Assembly (NCBI RefSeq): GCF_900096975.1
Contig: NZ_FMYQ01000035.1
Coordinates: 1-64,000, forward strand
Source: Paraburkholderia lycopersici
GTDB taxonomy: Bacteria > Pseudomonadota > Gammaproteobacteria > Burkholderiales > Burkholderiaceae
Direction: 5' to 3'
DNA length: 64,000 bases
Shown in pieces: positions 1 through 9,710 of the stretch. The notes beneath the pieces are model-generated. The model was not told where the DNA came from. It did not search any database and worked only from the letters and a program-made list of their open reading frames with translations. The translations under genes were made by a program, and so were the position numbers. Within the stretch, counting starts at the first letter, position 1. Every line of letters begins with the position of its first letter.

Positions 1-100
1 CTCTTGATACTTTTGCTGCTCCCGGCCGCCCAGAAGGACTGCCGGGTCGCCGCCGCATCAAGCGCCCACACTTATCGGCTGTAAATTTTTAAAGATCGCT
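1..100 (-). promoter_or_regulatory. rRNA operon leader with boxB/boxA/boxC antitermination elements
   Basis: Read on the minus strand, positions 97-82 give GATCTTTAAAAATTTA, close to the rrn boxA consensus. This is followed by ACAGCCGATAAGTGTGGGC, which includes a boxC-like GTGTGGG. A stem (AAAACAGCG/CGCCGTTTT, about 108-136) sits just upstream in the boxB place. The sequence continues leftward through a segment ending AAAAGTATCAAGAG, as I recall from Burkholderia 16S leaders. The 16S gene itself would lie outside the window to the left. The same elements also occur in 16S-23S spacers, but the promoter upstream favours the leader. Confidence 0.75.
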
Positions 101-161
101 TCACTCAAAAACGGCGCTTTGTTTCGCTGTTTTTTCGTGCCCTGCAACAGAAGGGAGGCGA

Positions 162-212
162 ATTATGCAGGGCCGAAGAACACCTCGTCAAGAGAAATTG
201 GAAAATATTTTC
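162..212 (-). promoter_or_regulatory. rrn P1-like sigma-70 promoter with AT-rich UP element
   Basis: On the minus strand there is a -35 TTGACG (191-186), an 18-bp spacer and a -10 CATAAT (167-162). An A/T-rich tract (GAAAATATTTTCC and following, about 212-192) lies directly upstream of the -35, as in UP elements. It drives the leader at 1-100 leftward. Confidence 0.7.
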
Positions 213-239
213 GGGGCTGCTAGCTGACGAGGTTAAGAT

Positions 240-860
<621 letters not shown>

Positions 861-863
861 GCG

Positions 864-1361
864 TTACGCCGCCACGCTCGCGCCAATCCCTTCGGGAAGC
901 GGCTCGGGCAAACCAACGCAAAAGCCCTGCGCGTAATCGATGCCAATACCGCTCAAGCGGCCGATGATCGCCTCGCTTTCCACGAATTCAGCGATCGTGG
1001 CTTTGCCGGCAGCGTGGGCCACCTGATGAATCGACTGGACGATCGTCCGGTCGAGGTCGCTGCTGGCGATGCCGCGCACGAAGCTCCCATCGATTTTCAG
1101 GTAATCGACGGGGAGGCTCTTCAGGTAGGTGAACGAAGACATGCCGGCGCCAAAATCATCGAGCGCGAACCGGCAGCCAAGCGCTAGCAAACTCTCCATG
1201 AGCGCAATGGCTTTCGAGAGATTGGTGACGCGCACCCTGGAGTCGCTGGGCCGCAATCCCGATGCAGCGGTACAGCGGCACGAAATCATCCGGTTTGCGC
1301 AAGCGCCGGAAAACGGCGGCGGCGCCCGCTCGCTTTCGCAGGCAATCGATCTGTTACGCAA
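864..1361 (-). pseudogene. EAL-domain (c-di-GMP phosphodiesterase) 3' remnant
   Basis: The frame encodes the second half of an EAL domain. LDDFGAG, the strand carrying YLKIDGSFV, an EFVES glutamate and IDYAQGFCVG are all present in the right order and spacing. The first half, including the EAL signature itself and the ELLLR-like substrate loop, is absent. Upstream of VTNLSKAI the frame turns into non-homologous Ser/Arg/Cys-rich sequence, which suggests a frameshift or deletion near 1260-1300. A functional phosphodiesterase is therefore unlikely, and I call it a pseudogene. No intact GGDEF partner is adjacent. The exact upstream limit of the former gene cannot be fixed by eye. Confidence 0.7.
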
Positions 1362-1663
1362 GGAGAATCCGCGCCTGCAGGAATTCCCGTTCGAATGCTT
1401 ATGCGCGCGAATGATCCGGGAGGGCCTGCCGGTCTACCTTTGATCGGACTGCATAGCGTTTTGGATACGGGCGTCGTCCCGCATAAGCGTCCCGTCCACC
1501 TGACCGAACAGCACGTTCGCGATCGCATGCAAGTCACGCTTCGAAGTGATCGCAGGGCATGCGGCGCGCTGCACGCGTGGCAGGCGAAAAAACGCTAACC
1601 TGTTTGAGGCTTGTGCGAGCGGCGAAGGCGCCCTCCGGGCGCGCCCGAAGTCGACATCACTGT

Positions 1664-1691
1664 AAGGAGTGACCACGAAGGAGTGACCACG
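1664..1691 (+). repeat. 14-bp tandem duplication carrying the Shine-Dalgarno
   Basis: AAGGAGTGACCACG occurs twice back to back (1664-1677 and 1678-1691), immediately before the ATG at 1692. Each copy carries AAGGAG. Only the second is at usable distance from the start codon. Confidence 0.85.
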
Positions 1692-2144
1692 ATGAAAATG
1701 CAGCCCAAGACTTCCTCGATCGCATCGACCCTGCTGACTGCCACGTTCGCGCTCGTCATCGCAGGCGGCGCAAGCGCACAAACGGCCGCGCCCACGGGCG
1801 CCATGCCGCCAACGGAGCAACAGGGCGATGTGTCGTTCGTGTCCGGCGGGGTTGGCAGCGACGAATCGACTGCGCTGCGGCAAGCGCGCAACCAGTGGCC
1901 GCTGTCGCTGCTGTTCACCGGCCCCGGATCGTCATACGTCTCCGACGTCCAGGTGCAAATCGCAAACGCCCGCGGCACGGGCGTGCTCGACACGCGTTCG
2001 CACGGGCCTTACATGCTCGTGCGGTTACCCGCGGGCAGCTATACGGTAAGCGCCACCTACAGCGGCGTGACGAGGAAGCAAACCGTAAACGTGCGCGGCA
2101 ACGGCAGCGCGCGAGCGACGTTCGCGTTTCCGGGCGCCCGTTGA
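1692..2144 (+). CDS. Small secreted protein with carboxypeptidase-regulatory-like (beta-sandwich) domain
   Basis: 150 residues. A Sec signal peptide (hydrophobic run LLTATFALVIAGG followed by ASA-Q, cleavage near residue 29) is followed by a polar linker. A C-terminal all-beta segment has the pattern GPYMLVRLPAGSYTVSATYSG...TVNVRGNGSARATFAF. That pattern matches the carboxypeptidase regulatory-like or PEGA-type repeats found in exported Burkholderia proteins. Such domains are usually structural or binding modules without catalytic residues. The start at 1692 is chosen because the AAGGAG site of the second duplicated copy lies 8 bases upstream. It has no clear operon partner. The function is unknown, and a periplasmic location is inferred. 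Confidence 0.7.
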   Translation: MKMQPKTSSIASTLLTATFALVIAGGASAQTAAPTGAMPPTEQQGDVSFVSGGVGSDESTALRQARNQWPLSLLFTGPGSSYVSDVQVQIANARGTGVLDTRSHGPYMLVRLPAGSYTVSATYSGVTRKQTVNVRGNGSARATFAFPGAR

Positions 2145-2589
2145 GATTGGCCTGCAGTTCCCGCCAGTAGAGAGCGTTTGGCGGGCAACACCCGCCGGGA
2201 CGACGTATCGGCGTTTTCCCGCTCGCCTGGCCGACCCGGCACATGTATGCGGAAGCGGCGAAGCGGCGGGATCGGGACGATGCTTCCGTCGAAGGCATGA
2301 TGCCCCTGCCGTCCATACGCATGCCCAACGGCCTCGACGCGGGCCCAATCCGACGTCAGACGCCGGCCGGTCGCCATCGACAGTCCCGTGGCGCGAATAC
2401 CGCCGCTCAAGGAAAGTAAGCGATGCGAAGGAGACGTCGTCCTGTCGCCGCGGCCGGCGACACCGTCGTATTTTCTCAGGCCCGGCCTCGTTCGATGAGT
2501 CGCGCGCCCACGATTCCGGGCCTCGCCCTGGAACGCGTCATGCTTGCCAAACCCGATGCCCCTTCACCCTCGCACTCGGGAGATCTGAC
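2145..2589. other. Intergenic region, nothing recognised
   Basis: No frame here has a supported start or family resemblance. The distal part presumably holds the promoter of the cupin gene that starts at 2590. Confidence 0.4.
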
Positions 2590-3030
2590 ATGCAAACCGG
2601 ACTCGCCACTGACTTTTCGCACGTCAAACCGCAGGACACGGCATTCACGGGCGGTGGACTGCGCGACTTCTTCGTCTATCGCGATCTGGGAATCGCCAAG
2701 GCCACGCAAGGCAAGGTGGTGGCGCAACTCGTCAGGGCAAATCTTGCGCCGGAGTTGGGCACGGGCTGGCACCGGCATGAGGCAGATTTTCATATCGTCA
2801 TCATGCTCAAGGGCTGGGCGCGCTTCATGTACGGCGACAAGGAAACACTCGTGGAAGCGGGCGACTGCGTGCATCAGGCGCCAGGCATCGCCCATTACCT
2901 CTTCGATTATTCGCCCGACATGGAGTACCTCGAAATCGTGAGCCCCGCCGATTTCAAGTCGATCGACGTGGAAGCGCCGTGCGCCGTGCCGGCGCCGGCG
3001 TCCTGGCAAGCGACGAGCCCCGAAAAATGA
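2590..3030 (+). CDS. Cupin-domain protein
   Basis: 146 residues forming one small beta-barrel cupin. The first metal-binding motif is visible as GTGWHRHEADFHIVIMLKGWARF (His, His, Glu) and the second as GDCVHQAPGIAH. A barrel-closing YLEIVSPADF follows. Single-domain cupins of this length act as metal-dependent enzymes or ligand-binding regulators, and the sequence alone does not say which. GGGAG precedes the ATG at about 8 bases. It converges with phaZ (11-bp gap) and probably forms its own transcription unit. Confidence 0.8.
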   Translation: MQTGLATDFSHVKPQDTAFTGGGLRDFFVYRDLGIAKATQGKVVAQLVRANLAPELGTGWHRHEADFHIVIMLKGWARFMYGDKETLVEAGDCVHQAPGIAHYLFDYSPDMEYLEIVSPADFKSIDVEAPCAVPAPASWQATSPEK

Positions 3031-3040
3031 CGCACGCGCC

Positions 3041-4390
3041 TTATTTGGGCTGCGTTTCGGCCGCGCGCGTAATCGCCGTTGCGGCATGCGCTTCGGCGTC
3101 GAGCAGCGCGCGCAGGGTGACCTGATCGCCGCTTGCCGCCTGCGGCGCCGCGATGCGCCGCGCGCGCGGCTCGTGGTCGTGGATGGTCGCGCGCACTAGC
3201 GGATAGATCTGCGCGTCCCAGCGGCGGCCGTTGAAGACGCCGTAATGGCCCACGCCCGTCTGCACGTGATGCGTCTTCATATAGGGCCGCAGTCCCGAGC
3301 ACAGATCCTGGGCGGCGACGGTCTGGCCAACCGCGCAGATATCGTCCTTCTCGCCTTCGATCGTGAGCAGCGCGGTATGGCGGATCGCGTGCGGCTCGAC
3401 GAGGCGCGCCCCCACCTTGAGCTTGCCTAACGGCAGCTCGTATTGCTGGAACACCGAACTGACTGTTTCCAGATAGAACTCCGCGGTGAGATCGGACGTG
3501 GCGAAGTACTCGCGATAAAACACGTTGATCGCATCGGCCTTGGCCGGATCGCCCTTCGCCCGCTCGTGGCGCATCTCCGCGAACGAGGCGAGGTGACGCT
3601 CGAGGTTCATCGACATGAACGCGCCGAGCTGAACGAAGCCCGGATACACCCGACGCTGCGCGCCGGGAAAACCGCCCGGCACCGCGCTGATGAGATTGCG
3701 CTCGAACCAGTTGATCGGCTTGCTGTTGGCAAGCTCGTTGACCTTGGTGGGATTCACGCGGCAATCGATCGGCCCCGCCATCAGGGTCATGCTCGCGGGC
3801 TGCGCGGGATCGTTGTCGGCGGCCATCAGCGATACGGCCGCGAGCGCCGCGACTGTCGGCTGGCAGATCGCCACCAGATGCGCATCGGGGCCGATGCGCC
3901 GAATGAACGACATGACGTGCTCGACATATTCGTCGAAGCCGAAGCGGCCCGCCGACAAGGGCACGTCGCGCGGGTTGTGCCAGTCGGTGATGTAGACGTC
4001 GTGATCGGCGAGCATGGTGCGCACGGTGCCGCGCAGCAGCGTCGCGAAGTGTCCCGACATCGGCGCGACGAGCAGCACGCGCGGCTGCGGCGTCGCGACG
4101 TCCTTGCGAAAGTGGAGCAGCGAGGCGAAAGGCGTGCGCTTGACGACTTCCTCGGTCACCGGCGTGCGCACGCCGTCCACGTCCACGAAATCGATCCGGA
4201 ACGGCGGCCGCGCGTGCGAGAGCCCGCCAAGCTCGATCTGCTCCCACCAGGCATCGAGATAGCGCGCGTCGAATCCGTAAGCGAGCGCGGGCCAAGCCGC
4301 GAGCGCCGCGCGCGAAAACGACGCGGCGGTACGCCAGAGCCCCGTCAGGTCCGCGAACGCCTGATAGGCGGGATAGGCAAGCAGGTTCAT
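3041..4390 (-). CDS. phaZ: Intracellular polyhydroxyalkanoate depolymerase
   Basis: 449 residues, the usual length for intracellular PhaZ of Burkholderiales, an alpha/beta hydrolase that breaks down stored poly-3-hydroxybutyrate granules. Hallmarks are MNLLAYPAYQAFADL at the N-terminus, LLVAPMSGHFATLLRGTV (oxyanion region), TDWHNPRDVP, and the nucleophile box VAICQPTVAAL with cysteine about residue 176. The catalytic Asp is in the EGEKDDICAVGQT region and the His in GVGHYGVFNG. Members of this family use Cys rather than Ser in the nucleophile elbow. The start at 4390 matches the conserved N-terminus. It is divergent from the GST-like gene at 4722. Confidence 0.93.
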   Translation of the reverse strand: MNLLAYPAYQAFADLTGLWRTAASFSRAALAAWPALAYGFDARYLDAWWEQIELGGLSHARPPFRIDFVDVDGVRTPVTEEVVKRTPFASLLHFRKDVATPQPRVLLVAPMSGHFATLLRGTVRTMLADHDVYITDWHNPRDVPLSAGRFGFDEYVEHVMSFIRRIGPDAHLVAICQPTVAALAAVSLMAADNDPAQPASMTLMAGPIDCRVNPTKVNELANSKPINWFERNLISAVPGGFPGAQRRVYPGFVQLGAFMSMNLERHLASFAEMRHERAKGDPAKADAINVFYREYFATSDLTAEFYLETVSSVFQQYELPLGKLKVGARLVEPHAIRHTALLTIEGEKDDICAVGQTVAAQDLCSGLRPYMKTHHVQTGVGHYGVFNGRRWDAQIYPLVRATIHDHEPRARRIAAPQAASGDQVTLRALLDAEAHAATAITRAAETQPK

Positions 4391-4721
4391 GGGCACAGCC
4401 CCCGATTCTCTTGAACGCGAGGTCAGGCAGGCAATACATATGCCAGAGCCGTCCACTGGCACAGTGCTTGCACCGCTTCGGCGGCGCGCCATGCGCGCGC
4501 GAGCGCTCGCCCCGGCAGTCGCGGCACGCCGCGCCAGCCTGGCGAGAGCGCTTTGCGCAACCTGGCTGCGCCTTCGCGCATGCCGCAATGTAGTGCGGCC
4601 AGCGGCGCGAGAGGTGCATGCGAGAGCAATGCGCGCATTCGGTGCACGCGCGGGCGCTGCGCACGGCTTCCCGAGCGTCGCGCCGCTTCGTTGCCGTATC
4701 CCTACTGCCCGGGAGCTTCCC
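4391..4721. other. Divergent intergenic region phaZ/GST
   Basis: 331 bp between two divergent starts. It must hold both promoters, but no clear -35/-10 pair or operator stands out by eye. It is locally rich in GCGC and CGCG. Confidence 0.4.
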
Positions 4722-5381
4722 ATGAGTCAGACGAATGCGACCCTGACGATCAGCAGCCGAAACTATTCGTCGTGGTCCATGCGCGGCTGGCTGCTTGCCA
4801 GACTCGCTGGACTCGAATTCGACACGGTGACGGTGCCGCTCGACGACGCGGCCACGCGCGCCGAACTGCTGCTGCTCTCGCCTTCCATTCTCGTTCCCTG
4901 CCTGCGCCACGAAGGTATCGCGGTCTGGGACACGCTCGCGATCTGCGAGTACCTCAACGAGATCTGCCCACAGGCGCAACTGCTGCCCGCGGACCGCAAG
5001 GCGCGCGCGCACTGCCGCTCGGTCTGCGGGGAAATGCATTCGGGCTTCAGCGCATTGCGCTCCGCGCTGCCGATGAACCTGCGCGGCCACTTTCCGAACT
5101 TTCGCATCTGGTCGCGCGCGCAGGACGACATCGAGCGCATCGTCACCATCTGGCGCGAATGCCTGCAGAAGTATGGCGGCCCCTGGCTCTTCGGTGAGAT
5201 CGGCGCGGCCGACGCGATGTACGCACCCGTCGTCACGCGCCTGCTCACCTACGACGTGCCGATCGACCCCGACATCGGCGACTACTGCATGCGCGTGCTC
5301 AAGCAGCCTTACGTCGCCGAATGGATCGCGGCGGCCCAGGCGGAAACCGAAGACATCGACGAACTCGACATGGAGTTCTGA
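4722..5381 (+). CDS. Glutathione S-transferase family protein
   Basis: 219 residues with a GST fold. The N-terminal thioredoxin-like domain begins TLTISSRNYSSWSMRGW, with the Ser/Tyr-rich active-site loop used by this subgroup. It continues to SPSILVPCLRHEGIAVWDTLAICEYLNE, containing the cis-Pro and the glutathione-binding D/S-L-A-I-C-E-Y-L motif. An all-helical C-terminal domain contains FGEIGAADAMYAPVVTRL (N-capping box). The substrate is unknown. GGGAG lies 8 bases before the ATG. The gene is divergent from phaZ, with no evidence for a functional link. Confidence 0.9.
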   Translation: MSQTNATLTISSRNYSSWSMRGWLLARLAGLEFDTVTVPLDDAATRAELLLLSPSILVPCLRHEGIAVWDTLAICEYLNEICPQAQLLPADRKARAHCRSVCGEMHSGFSALRSALPMNLRGHFPNFRIWSRAQDDIERIVTIWRECLQKYGGPWLFGEIGAADAMYAPVVTRLLTYDVPIDPDIGDYCMRVLKQPYVAEWIAAAQAETEDIDELDMEF

Positions 5382-5865
5382 GCGCCGTTGCGCACCAATG
5401 TCGAGCACGACATCTCGGCCGCTGTGCGCGGTTCGGCGCGGCCACGCATCGAAAGCGTGCGGCGCGGCGCAGGCACCCGGATTTCAAGGCGTCACGCCAC
5501 GCACGGCGCATCGCCTGGCACGGCCAACGCCATAAAACGCGCCTTGGGCCGCACATCGGCATGGAAGTTGCGTTGCTCCATGTGGCCCGATCACCGGCGT
5601 GGCGGCAGTTGCCGCGCGGCGCGCGTGCCCGCACGGCCTTGCTCTTGTCGAAGGCGCGAGCGGCACATGTTTTCTTGATCAGGCACATGCGTCGATGCGG
5701 CAACCGGCTCGCTCTCGGGGAGCAAGCTGGCGCACGCGAAATCGGCAACAGGCGTCGTCGATCGAGAGCAGCGCGCTGCGGCACGAGAAGCCAACCGTCG
5801 ATCCGGGCTGTGGGGGCGCAATCTGCCCGAAACAGCGCGAAGAAGCAGCGGACGGAAGAACGGAT
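5382..5865. other. Intergenic region upstream of the ATP-grasp island
   Basis: 484 bp without a supported gene. It presumably carries the promoter of the island that begins at 5866. No convincing -35/-10 was identified. Confidence 0.4.
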
Positions 5866-7338
5866 ATGACGCAAACATTCTTCAATGAGATGTTCGAGCA
5901 CGGGGAATTCGACGTTCGGGGCCTGGCCGCCACGGCGTTCGCGCAGGCCGGCGAGCCGCGCACCCACTACCGCGAATTCTTCGCGTGGATGCGCAGCCAG
6001 AGCGAGCAGCAGATGCTCAAGAAGCGCGCCGAAGCCGATGCGATCTTCCGGCGCGTGGGCATCACCTTCGCCGTGTATGGCGAAAAGGACGTCACGGGCG
6101 CGGGCACCGAACGCACGATTCCCTTCGACGTGATCCCGCGCATCTTCCAGCGGCAGGAGTGGAACGCCCTCGAGCGCGGCCTGCGCCAGCGCGTGAACGC
6201 GCTCAACCGCTTCATCCACGACATCTATCACGAGCAGGAGATCGTGAAGCGCGGCATCGTGCCCGCCGACCAGATCCTGTGCAACGCGCAGTACCGCCCC
6301 GAGATGCAGGGCGTAAACGTCGCGCACGACATCTATGCGCATATCGCCGGCATCGACATCGTGCGCGCCGGCGAGGGCGAATTCTACGTACTGGAGGACA
6401 ACCTGCGCGTGCCCTCGGGCGTGTCGTACATGCTGGAAAACCGCAAGATGATGATGCGGCTCTTTCCCGACCTGTTCGTGCGCAATCGCATCGCGCCGGT
6501 CGCGCACTATCCCGACCTGCTGCTCGACACGCTGCGCGCCGCCGCGCCCGCCGGCGCCGACAACCCGACCGTCGTGCTGCTCACGCCGGGCATGTACAAC
6601 TCGGCCTACTTCGAGCACGCGTTCCTCGCGCAGCAAATGGGCATCGAGCTCGTGGAAGGCCAGGATCTCTTCGTCGAGAACGACTACCTCTACATGCGCA
6701 CCACGCAGGGCCCGCAGCGCGTGGACGTGATCTACCGGCGCGTGGACGACGACTTTCTCGATCCGCTCGTATTCCGCCCCGAGTCGACGCTCGGCGCGGC
6801 GGGTCTCATGAACGTCTACCGCAAGGGCAACGTGACGCTGTGCAACGCCGTGGGCACGGGCGTGGCCGACGACAAGTCGATCTACCCCTACGTGCCCGAC
6901 ATGGTGCGCTTCTATCTGGGCGAGGAACCGCTTCTCCGGAACGTCCCCACGTGGATGTGCCGCAAGCCCGACGACCTGCAATACGTGCTCGACCATCTGC
7001 CCGATCTGGTCGTGAAGGAAACGCACGGCGCTGGCGGCTACGGCATGCTGATCGGTCCCGCTTCCACGCGCGCCGAGATCGAGGCGTTTCGCGCGGCGCT
7101 CGTCGCGAACCCCGACAAGTACATCGCGCAGCCCACGCTGTCTCTCTCCACCTGCCCGACGTGGGTCGAGACGGGCATCGCGCCGCGCCACATCGACCTG
7201 CGCCCGTTCGTGCTCTCGGGCAAGGAAGTGCGCATGGTGCCGGGCGGGCTCACCCGGGTCGCGCTGCGCGAGGGCTCGCTCGTAGTCAATTCCTCGCAGG
7301 GCGGCGGCACGAAAGATACCTGGGTGCTGGAGCGCTGA
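5866..7338 (+). CDS. Circularly permuted ATP-grasp type 2 protein
   Basis: 490 residues, typical length for the stand-alone circularly permuted ATP-grasp family (old DUF404/DUF407). Readable landmarks are FDVIPRIFQRQEWNALERGLRQRVNALN, IAGIDIVRAGEGEFYVLEDNLRVPSGVSYMLENR, VLLTPGMYNSAYFEHAFLA, KGNVTLCNAVGTGVADDKS, VVKETHGAGGYGMLIG (nucleotide loop) and the C-terminal RPFVLSG. The family is predicted to ligate amino groups to a carboxylate using ATP, in peptide synthesis or tagging; the product is unknown. A partner alpha-E gene follows at 7434 after 95 bp, and the order is the same in many proteobacteria. The start at 5866 is the conserved MTQTFF-type N-terminus. Confidence 0.9.
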   Translation: MTQTFFNEMFEHGEFDVRGLAATAFAQAGEPRTHYREFFAWMRSQSEQQMLKKRAEADAIFRRVGITFAVYGEKDVTGAGTERTIPFDVIPRIFQRQEWNALERGLRQRVNALNRFIHDIYHEQEIVKRGIVPADQILCNAQYRPEMQGVNVAHDIYAHIAGIDIVRAGEGEFYVLEDNLRVPSGVSYMLENRKMMMRLFPDLFVRNRIAPVAHYPDLLLDTLRAAAPAGADNPTVVLLTPGMYNSAYFEHAFLAQQMGIELVEGQDLFVENDYLYMRTTQGPQRVDVIYRRVDDDFLDPLVFRPESTLGAAGLMNVYRKGNVTLCNAVGTGVADDKSIYPYVPDMVRFYLGEEPLLRNVPTWMCRKPDDLQYVLDHLPDLVVKETHGAGGYGMLIGPASTRAEIEAFRAALVANPDKYIAQPTLSLSTCPTWVETGIAPRHIDLRPFVLSGKEVRMVPGGLTRVALREGSLVVNSSQGGGTKDTWVLER

Positions 7339-7433
7339 GCCGCCCGCCTGCGAATTCAGGACGATCGATCAGGATCGCAAATCAACCCAGGACGCCCGGC
7401 CGCACGCCCGCGCCACGCCAAACCGGAGGCCTC

Positions 7434-8426
7434 ATGCTGAGCCGCACCGCCGAACATCTGTTCTGGTTGACCCGCCACACCGCGCGGGCCGAGCATCTCG
7501 CCCGCCTGCTCGACGCGAACTATCAGCTCTCGCTGCTGCAGCCGGAATGCGAGGGCGCCGCCGCGCCATACGGCGACGAAGGCGCCAGCCGCGGCTGGCT
7601 CGCGGTCCTTTCGATCGCCGGCCTCGCCGACCACTACCGGCTCGCGCACGACGGCATCGCGAGCCGGGAAGTCATCGCCTATATGGCCACCGACCCGGCG
7701 AATCCGTCGTCGATCGCCAGCAGCCTGCGCTTTGCGCGCGAGAATGCGCGCGCGGTGCGAGGCTGGGCCAGCGCCGACCTCTGGGAGACGTTCAACGGCA
7801 CGTGGCTCGAATTGCAGCGCCTGATCGCGGACGGCCTGCACGAGCGGGACCCTTACGCCTTCTTCGAGTGGATCAAGCAGCGCTCGCATCTCGCGCGAGG
7901 CGTGCAACTGGCGGCGCCGGTGCAGGACGAGGCGTTCGAATTCCTGTGCCTCGGAGGCTGTGTGGAGCGCGCGGACCACATGGCGCGCACCCTCGAAGCG
8001 CACTGCGATCTGCTCGACATGCGCGCAGGCGCGCCCGCCTTCGACTATCACCGCGCAAGCGCGCTGCTGCGCGCCGTCTCGGCCTTCGACGCCTACCGCC
8101 AGCTTTACCGCTCCGCCATCGCGCCCGCGAGCGTCGCGGCGCTGCTGCTGCAGCGCGCGGACTGGCCCGGCTCGCTGGCGGCGAATCTCGACGAGATGCG
8201 TCGCATCGTGGTGCGGCTGCGCAACGGGCAATCGACGCAAACCGAACGCCTCGCGCAGCAGCTCTGCGACGAAGTCCGCCGGGCGCCGCTCGACGAGTGG
8301 CTCGCGAGCGGCGCGCTGCGCGACTGGCTCGTCGCGCTGATCGGGCGCGTCAACGAGCTTGCGCGGCGCGTGGGCAACACGCTCGTGCGGCCCGCCCTCC
8401 CCGAGTCGGTGGCCGCGGCCGCCTGA
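7434..8426 (+). CDS. Alpha-E domain protein (DUF403)
   Basis: 330 residues, all-alpha. The N-terminus MLSRTAEHLFWLTRHTARAEHLARLLD is the signature of the alpha-E family, which always travels with circularly permuted ATP-grasp proteins. Further landmarks are PSSIASSLRFARENARAVRG and the late FDAYRQLYRS segment. CGGAGG precedes the ATG at 4-5 bases. The alpha-E domain has no demonstrated reaction. From its strict co-occurrence with ATP-grasp and transglutaminase-like proteins it is inferred to be a partner subunit in peptide ligation. Confidence 0.9.
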   Translation: MLSRTAEHLFWLTRHTARAEHLARLLDANYQLSLLQPECEGAAAPYGDEGASRGWLAVLSIAGLADHYRLAHDGIASREVIAYMATDPANPSSIASSLRFARENARAVRGWASADLWETFNGTWLELQRLIADGLHERDPYAFFEWIKQRSHLARGVQLAAPVQDEAFEFLCLGGCVERADHMARTLEAHCDLLDMRAGAPAFDYHRASALLRAVSAFDAYRQLYRSAIAPASVAALLLQRADWPGSLAANLDEMRRIVVRLRNGQSTQTERLAQQLCDEVRRAPLDEWLASGALRDWLVALIGRVNELARRVGNTLVRPALPESVAAAA

Positions 8427-8439
8427 GTCGCGCGCGCCT

Positions 8440-9504
8440 TCACGACCGCGAAGCCGAAGCCGAGATCACGCGATGTACGAACCGCAACTTGTCGATGACG
8501 GGCGAAGCCAGTGCGAACGGATAGCCGTCGGGCATGCCGAGGCTGCGGTTCAGGCTGTTGAGCACGTAGGTGAGCGGAAACCAGCGCGCCATCAAGCCTT
8601 CGAAGCTCGCTTCGTCCACCGGTGTCTGGTCGACCAGCAGGGGCTCGTCGGGGCTTTCGGGCAGGAGCGCAAGGCCGCAGGCCGTCGCCGTGTCGAGCGT
8701 ATCGACGATATGCAGGTAATGCGCCCACGTCTCGGCCCAGTCCTCCCACGGATGCGCCGACGCATACGCGCTCACATGGCGCTCGGCCCAGTCGGGCGGG
8801 GAGCCGTCGGCGTAATGCGCGGCGAGCGCCTCGGCGTAGTCGGCGCGCTCGTCGCCGAAGCGGCGGCGAAACGGGTCGAGCCAGCGCGTGCCCGCTATGA
8901 GGCGGTCGAAATAGTAATGGCCGACCTCGTGGCGAAAATGCCCGAGCAACGTGCGATACGGCTCGTGCAGCGAAATGCGCGTGCGCTCGCGATGCGCGTC
9001 GTCGGCCTCCGCGATGTTCATCGTGATGAGGCCGTGATCGTGGCCCGTCATGATGCGCGGGCCATCGCCCGTTTCCTCGAGGAACTCGAACTGCAGGCCA
9101 TGCCCGGGGTCTTCGGCGCGCGTGACGAGCGGCAGACCGAGCGCGCCCAGCGTGTACAGCAGGCGCCGCTTGGCCGTTTCGAGCCGATACCAGTAAAGGC
9201 GGTTCTCGGGCCGCGCAAGGTCGGGGATCGTGCGCGTGAACTGGCAGGCGCGGCACAGCGTATCGGCGCAATCGGCGGGGATCATGCCGTTGCAGACGTT
9301 TTCGGCCGCGTAGTTGTGGCACTGGCGAAAGAACGCGCCCTGCGCCTCGGCATTGAGGCTGCGCCAGCGGCCATCGCCTGCGTCCTCGAACGCGTGCATT
9401 TCGCCGGTTTGCGGGACGTAGCCCAAGCGCGCCTCGCAACGCTCGCAGCGCTCGTTTTCGAAAAACACCAGCTGATTGCAGCGATCGCAGTGAAAAGTCT
9501 TCAT
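8440..9504 (-). CDS. Putative zinc-ribbon metallopeptidase (Peptidase_Mx type)
   Basis: 354 residues. The N-terminus contains a rubredoxin-like zinc ribbon, CDRCNQLVFFENERCERC, followed by a second Cys set around CNGMIPADCADTLCRAC. The centre contains GHFRHEVGHYYFDRLI, an HExxH-type zincin motif (HEVGH), and a downstream EDWAETWAHYLHI that could supply the third ligand. It lies on the opposite strand but inside the ATP-grasp/transglutaminase island, where this family is regularly found. A peptidase role in processing the island's product is an inference. Its 5' end is 206 bp from the divergent transglutaminase gene. Confidence 0.85.
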   Translation of the reverse strand: MKTFHCDRCNQLVFFENERCERCEARLGYVPQTGEMHAFEDAGDGRWRSLNAEAQGAFFRQCHNYAAENVCNGMIPADCADTLCRACQFTRTIPDLARPENRLYWYRLETAKRRLLYTLGALGLPLVTRAEDPGHGLQFEFLEETGDGPRIMTGHDHGLITMNIAEADDAHRERTRISLHEPYRTLLGHFRHEVGHYYFDRLIAGTRWLDPFRRRFGDERADYAEALAAHYADGSPPDWAERHVSAYASAHPWEDWAETWAHYLHIVDTLDTATACGLALLPESPDEPLLVDQTPVDEASFEGLMARWFPLTYVLNSLNRSLGMPDGYPFALASPVIDKLRFVHRVISASASRS

Positions 9505-9710
9505 TGCCGTATTCCCGTGATGGCCGCGCGGGCCGCAAAACCTCGCCGAGCACGCGGCGTGCCTCGCTCGCGCGTGGCCGCTGTCGCCCCGGTTTTCGCC
9601 GCAGTTTTCGCCGCCGTTGTCATATCCGGCACGCTCACCGCCCGCATCATACGCACGCTGCGCCGTGCGCCTTTGCGTCCCTTCCATTCATGTCGATCGA
9701 GGAGTCGGGT

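Noticed and set aside
2907-5408. Minus-strand open frame of more than 800 codons across phaZ and the GST gene
   Set aside because: It is in a shifted frame over phaZ and antisense to the GST gene, full of Arg/Ala/Gly low-complexity sequence; an artefact of GC-rich third positions.
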